Source: Methylocystis rosea (GTDB lineage Bacteria; Pseudomonadota; Alphaproteobacteria; Rhizobiales; Beijerinckiaceae). Taken from it: DNA of 64,000 bases. Below are positions 51,757-60,465 of the stretch, piece by piece. Under the pieces are notes generated by a model, which saw nothing but the letters and a program-made list of their open reading frames with translations, searched no databases and was not told where the DNA came from. The stretch is from NCBI RefSeq assembly GCF_003855495.1, contig NZ_CP034086.1:372001-436000 (forward strand), given 5' to 3'. Both the position numbers and the translations under genes were made by a program. Position 1 is the first letter of the stretch. Each line of letters begins with the position of its first letter.

Positions 51757-52683
51757 ATGTCCGACCTCTCCGAAGTCTTCCGCGCCGGCGCGGCGAACGC
51801 CTGGATTTTTGCGCCGAGCGCAGTGGCCCTGGGCGCGCTGCACGGGCTCGAACCGGGTCACTCGAAGACGATGATGGCTGCCTTCATCGTCGCGGTTCGT
51901 GGCACGGTGGCGCAAGCGGTGCTGCTCGGCCTCGCGGCGACAATTTCCCATACGGCGATCGTCTGGGCCGTGGCGCTGACCGGGCTTTATCTCGGCGCGC
52001 AACTGAACGTCGAAGCGAACGAACCCTATTTGCAGATTGTCTCTGGCGTGTTGATCATCGCCGTCGCGCTTTGGATGATTTGGCGTAGCTGGCGCGATAT
52101 CGCCGCCAAAGGCGCCGTGACGGCGGCTGCGCGCGAGAGCGGGCCGCTTCCGGCCGGCGCCAGCGCCGCGCATGGCCACCCGCACGACGGCGCGCATGTT
52201 CACGGGCATGTGCACGAGCATGTTCACGTCCATGACGGCGGCGTGCCGCACACCCATCAGGAAGAGGAATTCGAGAGCGCGCTCCTCGACGTTGATCCCA
52301 CCGTCTACGCTGACGCACATGAGCGCGAACATGCGCTCGATATCGAGCGGCGCTTCGCCAGTCGCCATGTCACGACCGGACAGATCATTCTCTTCGGCCT
52401 GACGGGGGGACTCATCCCCTGTCCCGCATCGATCACCGTGCTTCTGCTTTGCCTGCAGGTCGGCCGCATCGGACTCGGCGCGCTGCTGGTGCTCTGCTTC
52501 AGCGTCGGTCTGGCGCTGACCCTCGTGCTTGTTGGGGTGGCGGCGGCGCTCGGCATGCGTCACGCCGCGTCGCGCTGGCCAGGATTGGAAGCGCTGGCCG
52601 CACGCGCGCCTTATGTTTCAGGCGCGATCGTCGCCGCCGTCGGCGCCTATACGATCGCAATGGGCGCAGCCGCGCTGGGGTAG
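51757..52683 (+). CDS. rcnA: Nickel/cobalt efflux protein RcnA (NicO family)
   Basis: A 308-residue exporter of nickel and cobalt. The membrane core includes LGALHGLEPGHSKTMMAAFI with the HX4-HS motif, then ATISHTAIVW and the C-terminal GLTGGLIPCPASITVLLLCL. Between helices a very His-rich loop (residues 139-167, with about ten His) probably binds the metal, as in E. coli RcnA. No RcnR-like repressor is adjacent. A second NicO-type exporter is encoded at 62369-63373. Confidence 0.92.
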   Translation: MSDLSEVFRAGAANAWIFAPSAVALGALHGLEPGHSKTMMAAFIVAVRGTVAQAVLLGLAATISHTAIVWAVALTGLYLGAQLNVEANEPYLQIVSGVLIIAVALWMIWRSWRDIAAKGAVTAAARESGPLPAGASAAHGHPHDGAHVHGHVHEHVHVHDGGVPHTHQEEEFESALLDVDPTVYADAHEREHALDIERRFASRHVTTGQIILFGLTGGLIPCPASITVLLLCLQVGRIGLGALLVLCFSVGLALTLVLVGVAAALGMRHAASRWPGLEALAARAPYVSGAIVAAVGAYTIAMGAAALG

Positions 52684-52685
52684 CG

Positions 52686-53573
52686 TTATTTGCCGAGGTG
52701 AAACGCTGACTTCGTCACCTTGGCGGTGATCGGGGCCTCAAGGAAAAAGTCGAGCACGGCGTCAACTCTGGGATCGACGGCGTAGGTCGAGAAGTCGGTC
52801 ATGCCTTCTTCCGCCAGAACGCTGACGTCGATGAAGAAATTGCCGCTGCAGCTCTTTGCGGGACGAATGAGAATGGCGTGCGCGGCGTCCGCGACGATCT
52901 CGGGCTTTCGCGACCGGCGCAGCAGTTCGTCGCCGCCCAGAAGATTGCCGACGGCGGCCGTCGCGATCGCCGTCTCCGGCCAGAGCGAATTCGCGGCGAC
53001 GCCATCGGCCGCGAGATCCTTTGCGAGGCCGAGCGTCACCAGGCTCATCCCATATTTCGACATCGTGTAGGCGAGATTGGGCGAGAACCATTTCGGGTTC
53101 AAATCGAGCGGCGGCGACAGCGTCAGGATGTGCGGATTTTCGGATCGGCGCAGATGCGGCAGCGCCGCCTTGCAGCACAGATAGGTTCCGCGCGCGTTGA
53201 TCTGATGCATCAGATCGAAGCGCTTCATTTCGAGCGTGTCGATCCCGCGCAGATCTATGGCGCTGGCGTTGTTGACCAGGATGTCGATCCCGCCAAAGCA
53301 TGAGACGGCCTGACCGACCGCCGCCTCCACCTGATCCTCAAAGCGAATGTCACAAGGGATGGCGAGCGCTTGTCCTCCGGCCGCTTCGATCTCTGCTGCG
53401 GCGGTGTAGATCGTGCCAGGGATTCTCGGGTTTTCGGTCACGCTCTTCGCCACGACCACGACATTCGCGCCGTCGCGCGCGGCGCGCATGGCGATGGCGA
53501 GTCCGATTCCTCGGCTCGCGCCGCTGATGAAGAGCGTCTTGCCGGCGAGCGAGCGCGTCGTTGTCGGCGTCAT
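52686..53573 (-). CDS. Short-chain dehydrogenase/reductase (HSDL2-like)
   Basis: A 295-residue SDR. The NADP-binding GASRGIGLAIAMRAARDGAN, the NNASAIDLRG structural motif and the catalytic YTMSKYGMS (Tyr and Lys) are present. The insert VAKSVTENPRIPGTIYTAAA after the second strand, with TLSPPLDLNPKW later, marks the group of hydroxysteroid dehydrogenase-like protein 2; the SCP2 domain of eukaryotic members is absent. The substrate is unknown. The Met at 53573 (MTPTTTRSLAGKTLFISGAS) is the natural start. It lies 44 bases downstream of the copA gene on the same strand. Confidence 0.88.
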   Translation of the reverse strand: MTPTTTRSLAGKTLFISGASRGIGLAIAMRAARDGANVVVVAKSVTENPRIPGTIYTAAAEIEAAGGQALAIPCDIRFEDQVEAAVGQAVSCFGGIDILVNNASAIDLRGIDTLEMKRFDLMHQINARGTYLCCKAALPHLRRSENPHILTLSPPLDLNPKWFSPNLAYTMSKYGMSLVTLGLAKDLAADGVAANSLWPETAIATAAVGNLLGGDELLRRSRKPEIVADAAHAILIRPAKSCSGNFFIDVSVLAEEGMTDFSTYAVDPRVDAVLDFFLEAPITAKVTKSAFHLGK

Positions 53574-53616
53574 CGCGCGCTCCCGCCCGCATTCGTCATG
53601 GAAAGCGCGCGCCGCC

Positions 53617-53820
53617 TCACGCGGCGACCTGCGCCGGGTAGCCCGCTTCGCTGATCGCCTTGGCGAGCGCCTGGGCGTCCTTGGGCGCGGGCGTGACATC
53701 GACCTTGCCCGTGGCGAGATCGACCTTGACGTCGGCGTTCGGCTCCACGGCTTGCACCGCCTTGGTGACATGTTTCACGCACATATTGCAGGTCATGTCT
53801 TGCACATTGAATGTTGTCAT
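53617..53820 (-). CDS. Possible internal start: CopZ-like copper chaperone (67 residues)
   Basis: The last 67 codons of copA form a complete heavy-metal-associated domain starting [20 protein letters not shown], with the copper-binding MTCNMC and the usual end [13 protein letters not shown]. The ATG at 53820 is preceded by AAGGAGGAAGCA, a near-perfect ribosome binding site with good spacing, read in frame as Lys-Glu-Glu-Ala. Free CopZ could therefore be made alongside the fused form. E. coli makes CopA and a short CopA(Z) from one gene by frameshifting, so dual output has precedent. Expression here is inferred. Confidence 0.55.
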   Translation of the reverse strand: MTTFNVQDMTCNMCVKHVTKAVQAVEPNADVKVDLATGKVDVTPAPKDAQALAKAISEAGYPAQVAA

Positions 53821-56388
53821 TGCTTCCTCCTTGTTGTCATTTTCCGCCGCTTCCGTTTCGACCGGCGCCGCCTCCGCGCCGGCATCGGCGCTTGCGATAA
53901 CCGGAGCCTTGAAGCGGCGCAGGCGCAACGCATTGGTCAGCACGAAAACGCTCGATAGCGCCATGGCCGCCGCGCCGAACATCGGCGAGAGCAGCATGCC
54001 GTTGACGGGATAGAGCGCGCCCGCCGCGACCGGTATGAGAACGACGTTATAGCCAAACGCCCAGAACAGGTTCTGCTGGATGTTGCGCATCGTCGCGCGC
54101 GAGATTGCGAGCGCCGCCGGCACCTTGGCGAGATCGCCCGACATCAGCACCACGTCGGCGGCTTCGATCGCGATGTCGGTTCCCGTGCCGATGGCGATGC
54201 CGGCGTCGGCGGCGGCGAGCGCCGGCGCATCGTTCACGCCGTCGCCGACGAAGGCGATCCGGTTGGTCTCGCGCAGGCGCTCGAGCGCCGCGACTTTCCC
54301 ATCGGGAAGGACGCCGGCGACGACCTCGTCAATTCCGAGTCTCGCGGCGATGGCCTTCGCCGTGCGCGCGTCATCGCCGGTGATCATCGCGGTCTTCACG
54401 CCCAGCGAATGAATGGCGTCGATCGCGGCGCGGCTCGTCGGCTTCAGATCGTCGGCGACGGAGAGTATGGCGCCAAGCTTGCCGTCGACCGCGACGTAAA
54501 GCGGCGTCTTGCCTTCCTCGGCGAGCCTCTGGGCGTCCTGCGCGAAGGGCGAAGCGTCGAGGCCGAGCGACGCCATGAAGCGCTCGGCGCCAATGGCGAC
54601 CGTCTTTCGGTCGACGAGTCCCGTGACGCCCATGCCGGCGATCGATTTGAAGTCGGCGCAGGGCGAAAGCGCCAGATCCGCGGCCTTGGCCGCGACCACC
54701 AGCGCCGCGCCGACGGGGTGTTCGGACTGCGCCTCGACGCTCGCGGCAAGCCGCAGAAGCTCATTCTCGTTCTTGCCGGGCGTCGCGACGAGATCAGTCA
54801 GGCGCGGCTTGCCATAAGTCAGCGTGCCGGTCTTGTCGAAGGCGATGAGGGTCACGTCGCGCAGCGTCTGCAGGGCTTCGCCCTTGCGAAAAAGCACGCC
54901 GAGCTCCGCCGCCCGGCCGGTGCCGGTCATGATCGCCGCCGGCGTCGCCAGCCCCATGGCGCAGGGGCAGGCGATAATCAGCACGGCGACCGCGTTGACG
55001 AGCGCATAGGTCAGTCGCGGCTCCGGACCGATCAGCATCCAGACGACGAAGGTCAGCGCCGCGACGGCGAAGACAGCGGGAACGAAGACGGCGGTGACGC
55101 GGTCGACCATCGCCTGAATCGGCAGCTTGGCGCCCTGCGCCTGCTCGACCATGCGGATGATGCCGGCGAGGGTCGTATCGGCGCCGACGCGGGTGGCGCG
55201 AAACGAAAAGGCGCCGGAGCCGTTGACGGTCGCGCCGGTGACGGCGGCGCCCATCCTCTTTGCAACCGGCGTCGGCTCGCCGGTGACCATCGACTCATCG
55301 ACATGGGACGAGCCCTGCGTGACGACGCCGTCGGTCGGAATGCGCTCGCCCGGCCGCACCAGCACGATATCGCCGACGCGCACGTCGTCGATATCGACGT
55401 CGACGGTCGCGCCGTCGCGCTCGACGCGGGCGGTCTTCGGCTGCAGCCGCGCCAGCGCGCGGATCGCCTCCGACGTGCGGCCTTTGGCGCGCGCCTCGAG
55501 ATAGCGGCCAAACAGGATGAGGGTGACGATGACGACCGCCGCTTCATAATAGACATGCACCGAGCCGGCCGGCAGCACCTGGGGCGCAAAGGTCGCGACG
55601 ACGGAATAGAGATAGGCGCTGAGCGTGCCCGTGGCGACGAGGGCGTTCATGTCGGGCTGGCGCCGCAACAGCGACGGAATCCCCTTGAGGAAGAAAACCA
55701 GGCCGGGTCCAAACAGCACGACGCTGGCGAGCAGGAAGGAAATCTCGCGGATCCTCGCCTCGCCGATCACGCCCATCGTCCAGTGATGGACGGCGGGGAT
55801 CAGATGCCCGCCCATTTCGACCACGAAGATCGGCGCCGTTAGAGTAGCGGCGACGATGAGGCGGAAGCGCAGCGCGCGCATCTCTTCCTCACGTCGCAGC
55901 CGCTCGCGATCGGCGCCGCCGGAGTCGGTTTCAATGGCGCGCGGCTCATAGCCGGCCTGTGAAATCGCCCGGCGCAGGCGGTCTGTCAGGCCAGGCCCGG
56001 CGAGCGCGCGCACGGTCGCGCGTTCGGTCGCGAGATTGACTTTCGCTTCCATGACGCCGGGAACGGCGCTGAGCGCTTTTTCGACATGCGAGACGCAGGA
56101 GGCGCAGGTCATGCCGCCGACGCCGATCTCAATTGTCTCGACGACCGCCTCGTAGCCCGCGTCCGAGACCGATTTTACGAGCTGCGTGAGACTCGCCCCC
56201 GGCGCCAGAGAAACCTCCGCCCGTTCAGTCGCGAGATTGACGCTGGCGGCGTTAACGCCCGGCGTACGCGCCAGCGCCTTCTCGACATGCGACACGCAGG
56301 AGGCGCAGGTCATGCCTCGGACGCTGAAATCAAGGCGTTCGCCGCCCGGTAACGGAGTTTGAGCGTTCATACTTGCCGCCTCATTCAC
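53617..56388 (-). CDS. copA: Copper-exporting P-type ATPase CopA with C-terminal CopZ-like domain
   Basis: A 923-residue P1B ATPase that exports Cu(I). It has two N-terminal metal-binding domains with GMTCASC (25-31 and 92-98), eight membrane helices, the actuator loop MVTGEPTPV, the membrane CPC in [14 protein letters not shown], the phosphorylation site [13 protein letters not shown] and the hinge [10 protein letters not shown]. Normal CopA would stop near residue 840. Here the frame continues through a linker ([14 protein letters not shown]) into a third HMA domain, residues 857-923, with MTCNMC. That domain looks like a free CopZ chaperone whose stop-start boundary was lost. The ribosome binding site and ATG of the former copZ remain inside the frame. 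Confidence 0.93.
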   Translation of the reverse strand: MNEAASMNAQTPLPGGERLDFSVRGMTCASCVSHVEKALARTPGVNAASVNLATERAEVSLAPGASLTQLVKSVSDAGYEAVVETIEIGVGGMTCASCVSHVEKALSAVPGVMEAKVNLATERATVRALAGPGLTDRLRRAISQAGYEPRAIETDSGGADRERLRREEEMRALRFRLIVAATLTAPIFVVEMGGHLIPAVHHWTMGVIGEARIREISFLLASVVLFGPGLVFFLKGIPSLLRRQPDMNALVATGTLSAYLYSVVATFAPQVLPAGSVHVYYEAAVVIVTLILFGRYLEARAKGRTSEAIRALARLQPKTARVERDGATVDVDIDDVRVGDIVLVRPGERIPTDGVVTQGSSHVDESMVTGEPTPVAKRMGAAVTGATVNGSGAFSFRATRVGADTTLAGIIRMVEQAQGAKLPIQAMVDRVTAVFVPAVFAVAALTFVVWMLIGPEPRLTYALVNAVAVLIIACPCAMGLATPAAIMTGTGRAAELGVLFRKGEALQTLRDVTLIAFDKTGTLTYGKPRLTDLVATPGKNENELLRLAASVEAQSEHPVGAALVVAAKAADLALSPCADFKSIAGMGVTGLVDRKTVAIGAERFMASLGLDASPFAQDAQRLAEEGKTPLYVAVDGKLGAILSVADDLKPTSRAAIDAIHSLGVKTAMITGDDARTAKAIAARLGIDEVVAGVLPDGKVAALERLRETNRIAFVGDGVNDAPALAAADAGIAIGTGTDIAIEAADVVLMSGDLAKVPAALAISRATMRNIQQNLFWAFGYNVVLIPVAAGALYPVNGMLLSPMFGAAAMALSSVFVLTNALRLRRFKAPVIASADAGAEAAPVETEAAENDNKEEAMTTFNVQDMTCNMCVKHVTKAVQAVEPNADVKVDLATGKVDVTPAPKDAQALAKAISEAGYPAQVAA

Positions 56389-56408
56389 AACGCCCTCAAT
56401 GCGTCAGT

Positions 56409-56894
56409 TTAAAGCCACCGACGCGTGCGCGCCATATAGGTCCGATAGTCGTCGCCGAATTTCTCAAGAAGATGCCGCTCTTCGGGCTCGATCGCCAGCT
56501 TCGTCAGCCCAAAAGCGAGAACTGGCGTCAACAACAGCGTGAAGGGCGAGCCGAGGAAGAGACCAAGGGCAAAGATCAGGGCGACATGCGCGATATAGAT
56601 CGGATTGCGCGAAAAGCGGAACGGCCCCTCGGTCACGAGAAAGGACGCGGCGCGATGCGGCATGATCGTTGTTTGATGGCGCGAGAGGATGCGAAAGCAC
56701 CAGACGTCATTGGCCAGCGCGAGGACGACAATGGCTGCGCCGGCGACCTGGATGATAGAGGAGGAGGCGCGATCGATGAGCGAAGCCCCTGTCGCGGCGT
56801 CGAGCGCAAGCCCGGCCGCCAAGGTCATCGCCATCAGGATCGGCGGCCAGGGCATACGGGATGGGGGCGCGTTTGCGTCGATCTGCGCATTCAT
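56409..56894 (-). CDS. Isoprenylcysteine carboxyl methyltransferase-like membrane protein
   Basis: A 161-residue protein with about four hydrophobic segments. The C-terminal part matches the ICMT/PEMT-type methyltransferase fold: LVTEGPFRFSRNPIYIAHVA, then EPEERHLLEKFGDDYRTYMA and the RTRRWL tail. Bacterial members methylate unknown membrane-associated substrates. It ends 21 bases upstream of copA in the same direction and probably shares its transcript. Confidence 0.85.
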   Translation of the reverse strand: MNAQIDANAPPSRMPWPPILMAMTLAAGLALDAATGASLIDRASSSIIQVAGAAIVVLALANDVWCFRILSRHQTTIMPHRAASFLVTEGPFRFSRNPIYIAHVALIFALGLFLGSPFTLLLTPVLAFGLTKLAIEPEERHLLEKFGDDYRTYMARTRRWL

Positions 56895-56962
56895 CGCGGC
56901 TCCTATCGGTGGAAAACGCTTCTCTTTAGATCGCGGTTGCGGGCGCTCGTTTCAAGTCAGCG

Positions 56963-56990
56963 CTTGTCAAGTGCGCCCTTGTCAAGTGCA
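56963..56990. repeat. Tandem 12-base repeats upstream of the zinc-finger/bio genes
   Basis: CTTGTCAAGTGC occurs at 56963-56974 and again at 56979-56990, 16 bases apart. The core CTTGTCAAG is a palindrome apart from its central base. Related TTCAAGTCAGC and GCTTGACGGC sequences flank it, and GGCTTGACATCG follows at about 57022. The cluster lies in the divergent space between the ICMT-like gene and the gene at 57062 and looks like an operator array. Confidence 0.55.
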
Positions 56991-57061
56991 GCTTGACGGC
57001 GGTCCTGCAGGCCGTCAAGATCGGCTTGACATCGAATCGCCCCGGACATGCGTGAGCTGTG

Positions 57062-57406
57062 ATGCTGGCCTTGCCTAAACGTAAACTGCGCTGCTCATTC
57101 TGCAAGAAGTCCGAGACGCAGGTCGCGCGGCTCATCGGCGGCGCCGCCGGGGGCTATATTTGCGAAGATTGCGTCGGAGTCTGCAACACGATTCTTGACG
57201 CCGCGCCTTCGCCGTTCAAAAGCTGGGACGACCTCACCGACGAGCAGCTGTTGACCTCGATCAAGGCGAGCGAGGCCAGCGTGGCGGCGCTGCATTCACT
57301 GATCCACGCGCAAGTCGCGGCGCTTCGCAAACGCGAGGTGAGCTGGACGGCGATCGGCAAGGTCCTGGGCGTTTCCCGACAGGCCGCCTGGGAGCGTTTC
57401 TCCTGA
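57062..57406 (+). CDS. ClpX-type C4 zinc finger protein with C-terminal HTH
   Basis: A 114-residue protein in two parts. The N-terminal half is a ClpX-type zinc finger: [17 protein letters not shown] with C-X2-C and [11 protein letters not shown] with the second C-X2-C. The C-terminal half includes a coiled segment and a helix-turn-helix, [20 protein letters not shown]. No AAA+ ATPase domain follows, so this is not ClpX. The combination suggests a small DNA-binding regulator. It sits directly ahead of bioF and downstream of the tandem repeats at 56963-56990, which could be its own operator. The first bases GTGATG offer a GTG start at 57059. Confidence 0.82.
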   Translation: MLALPKRKLRCSFCKKSETQVARLIGGAAGGYICEDCVGVCNTILDAAPSPFKSWDDLTDEQLLTSIKASEASVAALHSLIHAQVAALRKREVSWTAIGKVLGVSRQAAWERFS

Positions 57407-57423
57407 TCGAGCATCGATCCTTC

Positions 57424-58557
57424 ATGCTTGAGCGCTACGCGCAGGATCTTGCGAGCCTCGCCGCGCGCGGCAGGCTGCGCGCGCTCGCTTCGCGCGCCGG
57501 ACTGGATTTCGCGTCGAATGACTATCTGGCTTTCGCCGAGTCGCCGGAACTCGCCGCGGCCGTGACGGCGGCGCTGGCGCGCGGCGTTCCCGTTGGCGCC
57601 GGCGGTTCGCGGCTTTTGCGCGGCAATCATCCGGAGCATGAAGCGCTGGAAGAGGACGCGGCGCGCTTTTTTGGCGCGGAAAGCGCGCTTTATTTCAGTG
57701 GCGGCTTTACCGCCAATGAAGCGCTGCTCTCCACGGCGCCGCAGCGTGACGATCTCATTCTCTATGACGCGCTCGCGCACGCCAGCGCTCATGAGGGCAT
57801 GCGATTGGCGCGCGCGCCGAATGCGAGCTTTCCGCATAATGACGTCGACGCCGCAGAGGACGCGATCTGCGCCTGGCGCGGAAAGGGCGGAGGCGGGCGA
57901 ATTTGGATCGTCGTGGAAAGCCTTTACAGCATGGACGGCGATAAGGCGCCGCTCGATGATCTCTATGCGCTCGCCGCGAGGACCGACGCCTTTCTGCTGA
58001 TCGACGAAGCGCATGCGACGGGGGTTTATGGATCGGGCGGGCGTGGACTTGCCGCGCGTCTTGAAGGCGCGGAGAACGTCGTCACGCTGCACACATGCGG
58101 CAAGGCGATGGGAGTCGCCGGCGGTCTGCTCTGTCTGCCGCGCATTTTGCGGGACTTCATGATCAACCGCTGCCGGCCGTTCATTTTCGCGACTGCGCCT
58201 TCGCCCGTTACGGCCGCTTGCGTGCGCGCGGCGCTCAAGATCATCGAAGCGGCCGACGATCGGCGCGCCGAACTGATGTCGCGCATCGATGTCGCCGGCG
58301 CCGAGCTGCGGCGGCTCTGCGCGATCGAACCTTCGGGCTCCCAGATTCAACCGATCATCGTCGGGGGCGATATCCGCGCGACGTCGCTTGCGGCGCGCAT
58401 GCAGGCGCATGGCTATGACATTCGCGCCATTCGTCCGCCGACGGTGCCGGACGGCTCCGCGCGCTTGCGCATCGCGCTGACGCTCAATACGAGCAAAGAT
58501 GACGTCGCGCGCATGATCGCGCATCTTGGCGCAGAACTCGCGAGGCTCGAACCATGA
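57424..58557 (+). CDS. bioF: 8-amino-7-oxononanoate synthase
   Basis: BioF joins pimeloyl thioester and alanine to make KAPA in biotin synthesis. The 377-residue PLP enzyme shows LDFASNDYLAFAESPELAAA, VGAGGSRLLRGNHPEHEALE, LIDEAHATGVYGSGGRGLAA and the PLP lysine in HTCGKAMGVAGG. It starts 18 bases after the zinc-finger gene. The TGA overlaps the ATG of bioD (ATGA). Confidence 0.95.
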   Translation: MLERYAQDLASLAARGRLRALASRAGLDFASNDYLAFAESPELAAAVTAALARGVPVGAGGSRLLRGNHPEHEALEEDAARFFGAESALYFSGGFTANEALLSTAPQRDDLILYDALAHASAHEGMRLARAPNASFPHNDVDAAEDAICAWRGKGGGGRIWIVVESLYSMDGDKAPLDDLYALAARTDAFLLIDEAHATGVYGSGGRGLAARLEGAENVVTLHTCGKAMGVAGGLLCLPRILRDFMINRCRPFIFATAPSPVTAACVRAALKIIEAADDRRAELMSRIDVAGAELRRLCAIEPSGSQIQPIIVGGDIRATSLAARMQAHGYDIRAIRPPTVPDGSARLRIALTLNTSKDDVARMIAHLGAELARLEP

Positions 58558-59189
58558 ACCGCCGCTTCGTGATCGTGGGAACCGATACGGACGTCGGCAA
58601 GACTGTCGTCTCCGCCGCGCTCGTCGGCGCGCTCAACGCCTGCTATTGGAAGCCGGTGCAGTCGGGACTCGATGGCGAGACGGACTCGCAGATCGTCGCG
58701 CGTCTTTCGGGCGCGGCGGCGGACCGTATTTTCCCAGAAGCCTGGCGGCTGCGTCGACCGGCCTCGCCGCATCTTGCCGCGCGCGACGAGGGCGTCGAAA
58801 TCGACGCCGCCGCGCTGAATCCGCCGCCATGCGACGGTCCTCTGATCATAGAGACGGCCGGCGGTGTGCTGACGCCGCTCAGCGACCGCGCATTGACCAT
58901 CGACGTGCTCGAACGCTGGCGCTTGCCGGTCATACTCGTCGCGCGAACGCGCCTTGGCACGATCAATCACAGCCTGCTCACGCTCGAAGCCTTGCGCCGA
59001 CGCGGAATCTCAATCGCCGGAATCATTTTCGTCGGCGACGCCGACGCCGATGCGCAACATTCGATCGAGACGATCGGCGGCGCGCGCATTCTCGGCCGTC
59101 TGCCGAAGCTCGATCCTCTGAATAAAAAGACGCTCGGCGCGGCGTTTAGCGCCGCGATCGCGCGCGACGCTTTCGGGAGCGGCGCGTGA
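58554..59189 (+). CDS. bioD: Dethiobiotin synthetase
   Basis: BioD closes the ureido ring of dethiobiotin with ATP and CO2. The 211-residue P-loop enzyme shows IVGTDTDVGKTVVSAALVGA, YWKPVQSGLDGETDS, the segment IETAGGVLTPLSD, and VARTRLGTINHSLLTLEAL. The length is typical. It overlaps bioF by four bases at the start and bioA by four at the end, so the three are translated as one unit. Confidence 0.95.
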   Translation: MNRRFVIVGTDTDVGKTVVSAALVGALNACYWKPVQSGLDGETDSQIVARLSGAAADRIFPEAWRLRRPASPHLAARDEGVEIDAAALNPPPCDGPLIIETAGGVLTPLSDRALTIDVLERWRLPVILVARTRLGTINHSLLTLEALRRRGISIAGIIFVGDADADAQHSIETIGGARILGRLPKLDPLNKKTLGAAFSAAIARDAFGSGA

Positions 59190-60457
59190 GCGTCGTCACC
59201 GACTCGCCGGTCTGGCGGCCGTTCACGCAGCATGCGCTGCAGCCCGGCGCCTTCAAGATCGCGCGCGCCGAAGGCGCCTGGCTCGAAGCCGAAGACGGCG
59301 CGCGCTTTCTCGACGCCATTTCGTCCTGGTGGGTGATCACCCACGGCCACCGCCACCCGGCCATCATGCAGGCGATCCGTGAAGAAACCGAGCGGCTCGA
59401 TCAGATCATCTTCGCCGGCTTCACCCATGAGCCGGCGGAAGCGCTGGCGCGGCGCCTTGTGGCGCTGACGCCGCCGGGACTCGACTACGTGTTTTATTCC
59501 GACAGCGGCTCCACCTGCGTCGAAGTGGCGATCAAGATGGCGCTCGGCTTCTGGCGCAATCGCGGGGAGGCGCGCACGCGCATCGTCGCGCTCGAACACG
59601 GCTATCACGGCGATACGATCGGCACGATGTCCGTCGGCGCGCGATCGCCTTTCAATGCGCCTTACGAGCCGCTGCTCTATGAGGTCTCGCGCATTCCCTT
59701 CCCCGCGCGCGGGCGCGCGCAGGAGACGCTCGACGCGCTGGAGCGCGCCTGCCGCGACCGACCCGCCGCCCTGCTGGTCGAACCGCTCATTCTTGGCGCG
59801 GGCGGCATGCTCTTTTACCGCGCCGAGACGCTCGCGGAGATGCAGCGCATCTGCGCGCGTTACGACGTGCTGTTCATCGCTGATGAGGTGATGACGGGCT
59901 TCGGCCGCACGGGAACGCTCTTCGCCTGCGAGCAGGCGGGCGTCGTTCCGGACATCGCCTGCTACGCCAAGGGCCTCACCGGCGGCGCGCTGCCGCTCGC
60001 CGTCACCATGTGCAAACGCGAAATTTTTGAGGCGCATCTATCGCCGGAGCGCGCGCGCGCCTTTTTTCATTCGAGTTCCTACACCGCCAATCCGATCGCC
60101 TGCGCCGCGGCGCTCGCCAATCTCGACGTCTGGGCGACGGGCGAACCCGCCGCCCGCGTCGCGGCGCTGTGCGACATGCAGGCGACGCGGCTTGCGCGCT
60201 TTACGTCCGATACGCGCTTCTCCAACGTCCGCCAGCTCGGAATCATCACGGCGCTCGATCTCAATATCGTGCAGGGCGGTTATCTGTCGACGATCGCGCT
60301 CGATCTCATGCGATTCTTCAATGCGCGCGGTCTTCTGCTGCGTCCGCTCGGGCCGACGCTCTATGTCTTTCCGCCGTACTGCATCGAGGCGGCCGAACTC
60401 GATCTCGTCTATGACGCGATCAGCGAGGCGGCCGATCGCTTCGGCGGATCTGCATAG
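59186..60457 (+). CDS. bioA: Adenosylmethionine-8-amino-7-oxononanoate aminotransferase
   Basis: BioA transfers an amino group from SAM to KAPA, giving DAPA. The 423-residue enzyme has VWRPFTQHALQPGAFKIARA, DAISSWWVITHGHRHPAIMQ, EHGYHGDTIGTMSVGARSPF, DEVMTGFGRTGTLFACEQAG and the PLP lysine in CYAKGLTGGALPLA. It starts with GTG at 59186 in a GTGA overlap with bioD. bioB and bioC/H are not in this window, so the pathway is completed elsewhere. Confidence 0.95.
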   Translation: MSVVTDSPVWRPFTQHALQPGAFKIARAEGAWLEAEDGARFLDAISSWWVITHGHRHPAIMQAIREETERLDQIIFAGFTHEPAEALARRLVALTPPGLDYVFYSDSGSTCVEVAIKMALGFWRNRGEARTRIVALEHGYHGDTIGTMSVGARSPFNAPYEPLLYEVSRIPFPARGRAQETLDALERACRDRPAALLVEPLILGAGGMLFYRAETLAEMQRICARYDVLFIADEVMTGFGRTGTLFACEQAGVVPDIACYAKGLTGGALPLAVTMCKREIFEAHLSPERARAFFHSSSYTANPIACAAALANLDVWATGEPAARVAALCDMQATRLARFTSDTRFSNVRQLGIITALDLNIVQGGYLSTIALDLMRFFNARGLLLRPLGPTLYVFPPYCIEAAELDLVYDAISEAADRFGGSA

Positions 60458-60465
60458 TGCGATCG

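Noticed and set aside
54409..55842. A 477-codon open frame opposite copA
   Set aside because: It is a shadow of the CopA coding sequence; the composition is typical of antisense frames (Arg, Gly, Asp).
57062..57406. ClpX protease ATPase subunit
   Set aside because: Only the N-terminal zinc finger is shared. There is no Walker A or B motif, and the protein ends with an HTH after 114 residues.
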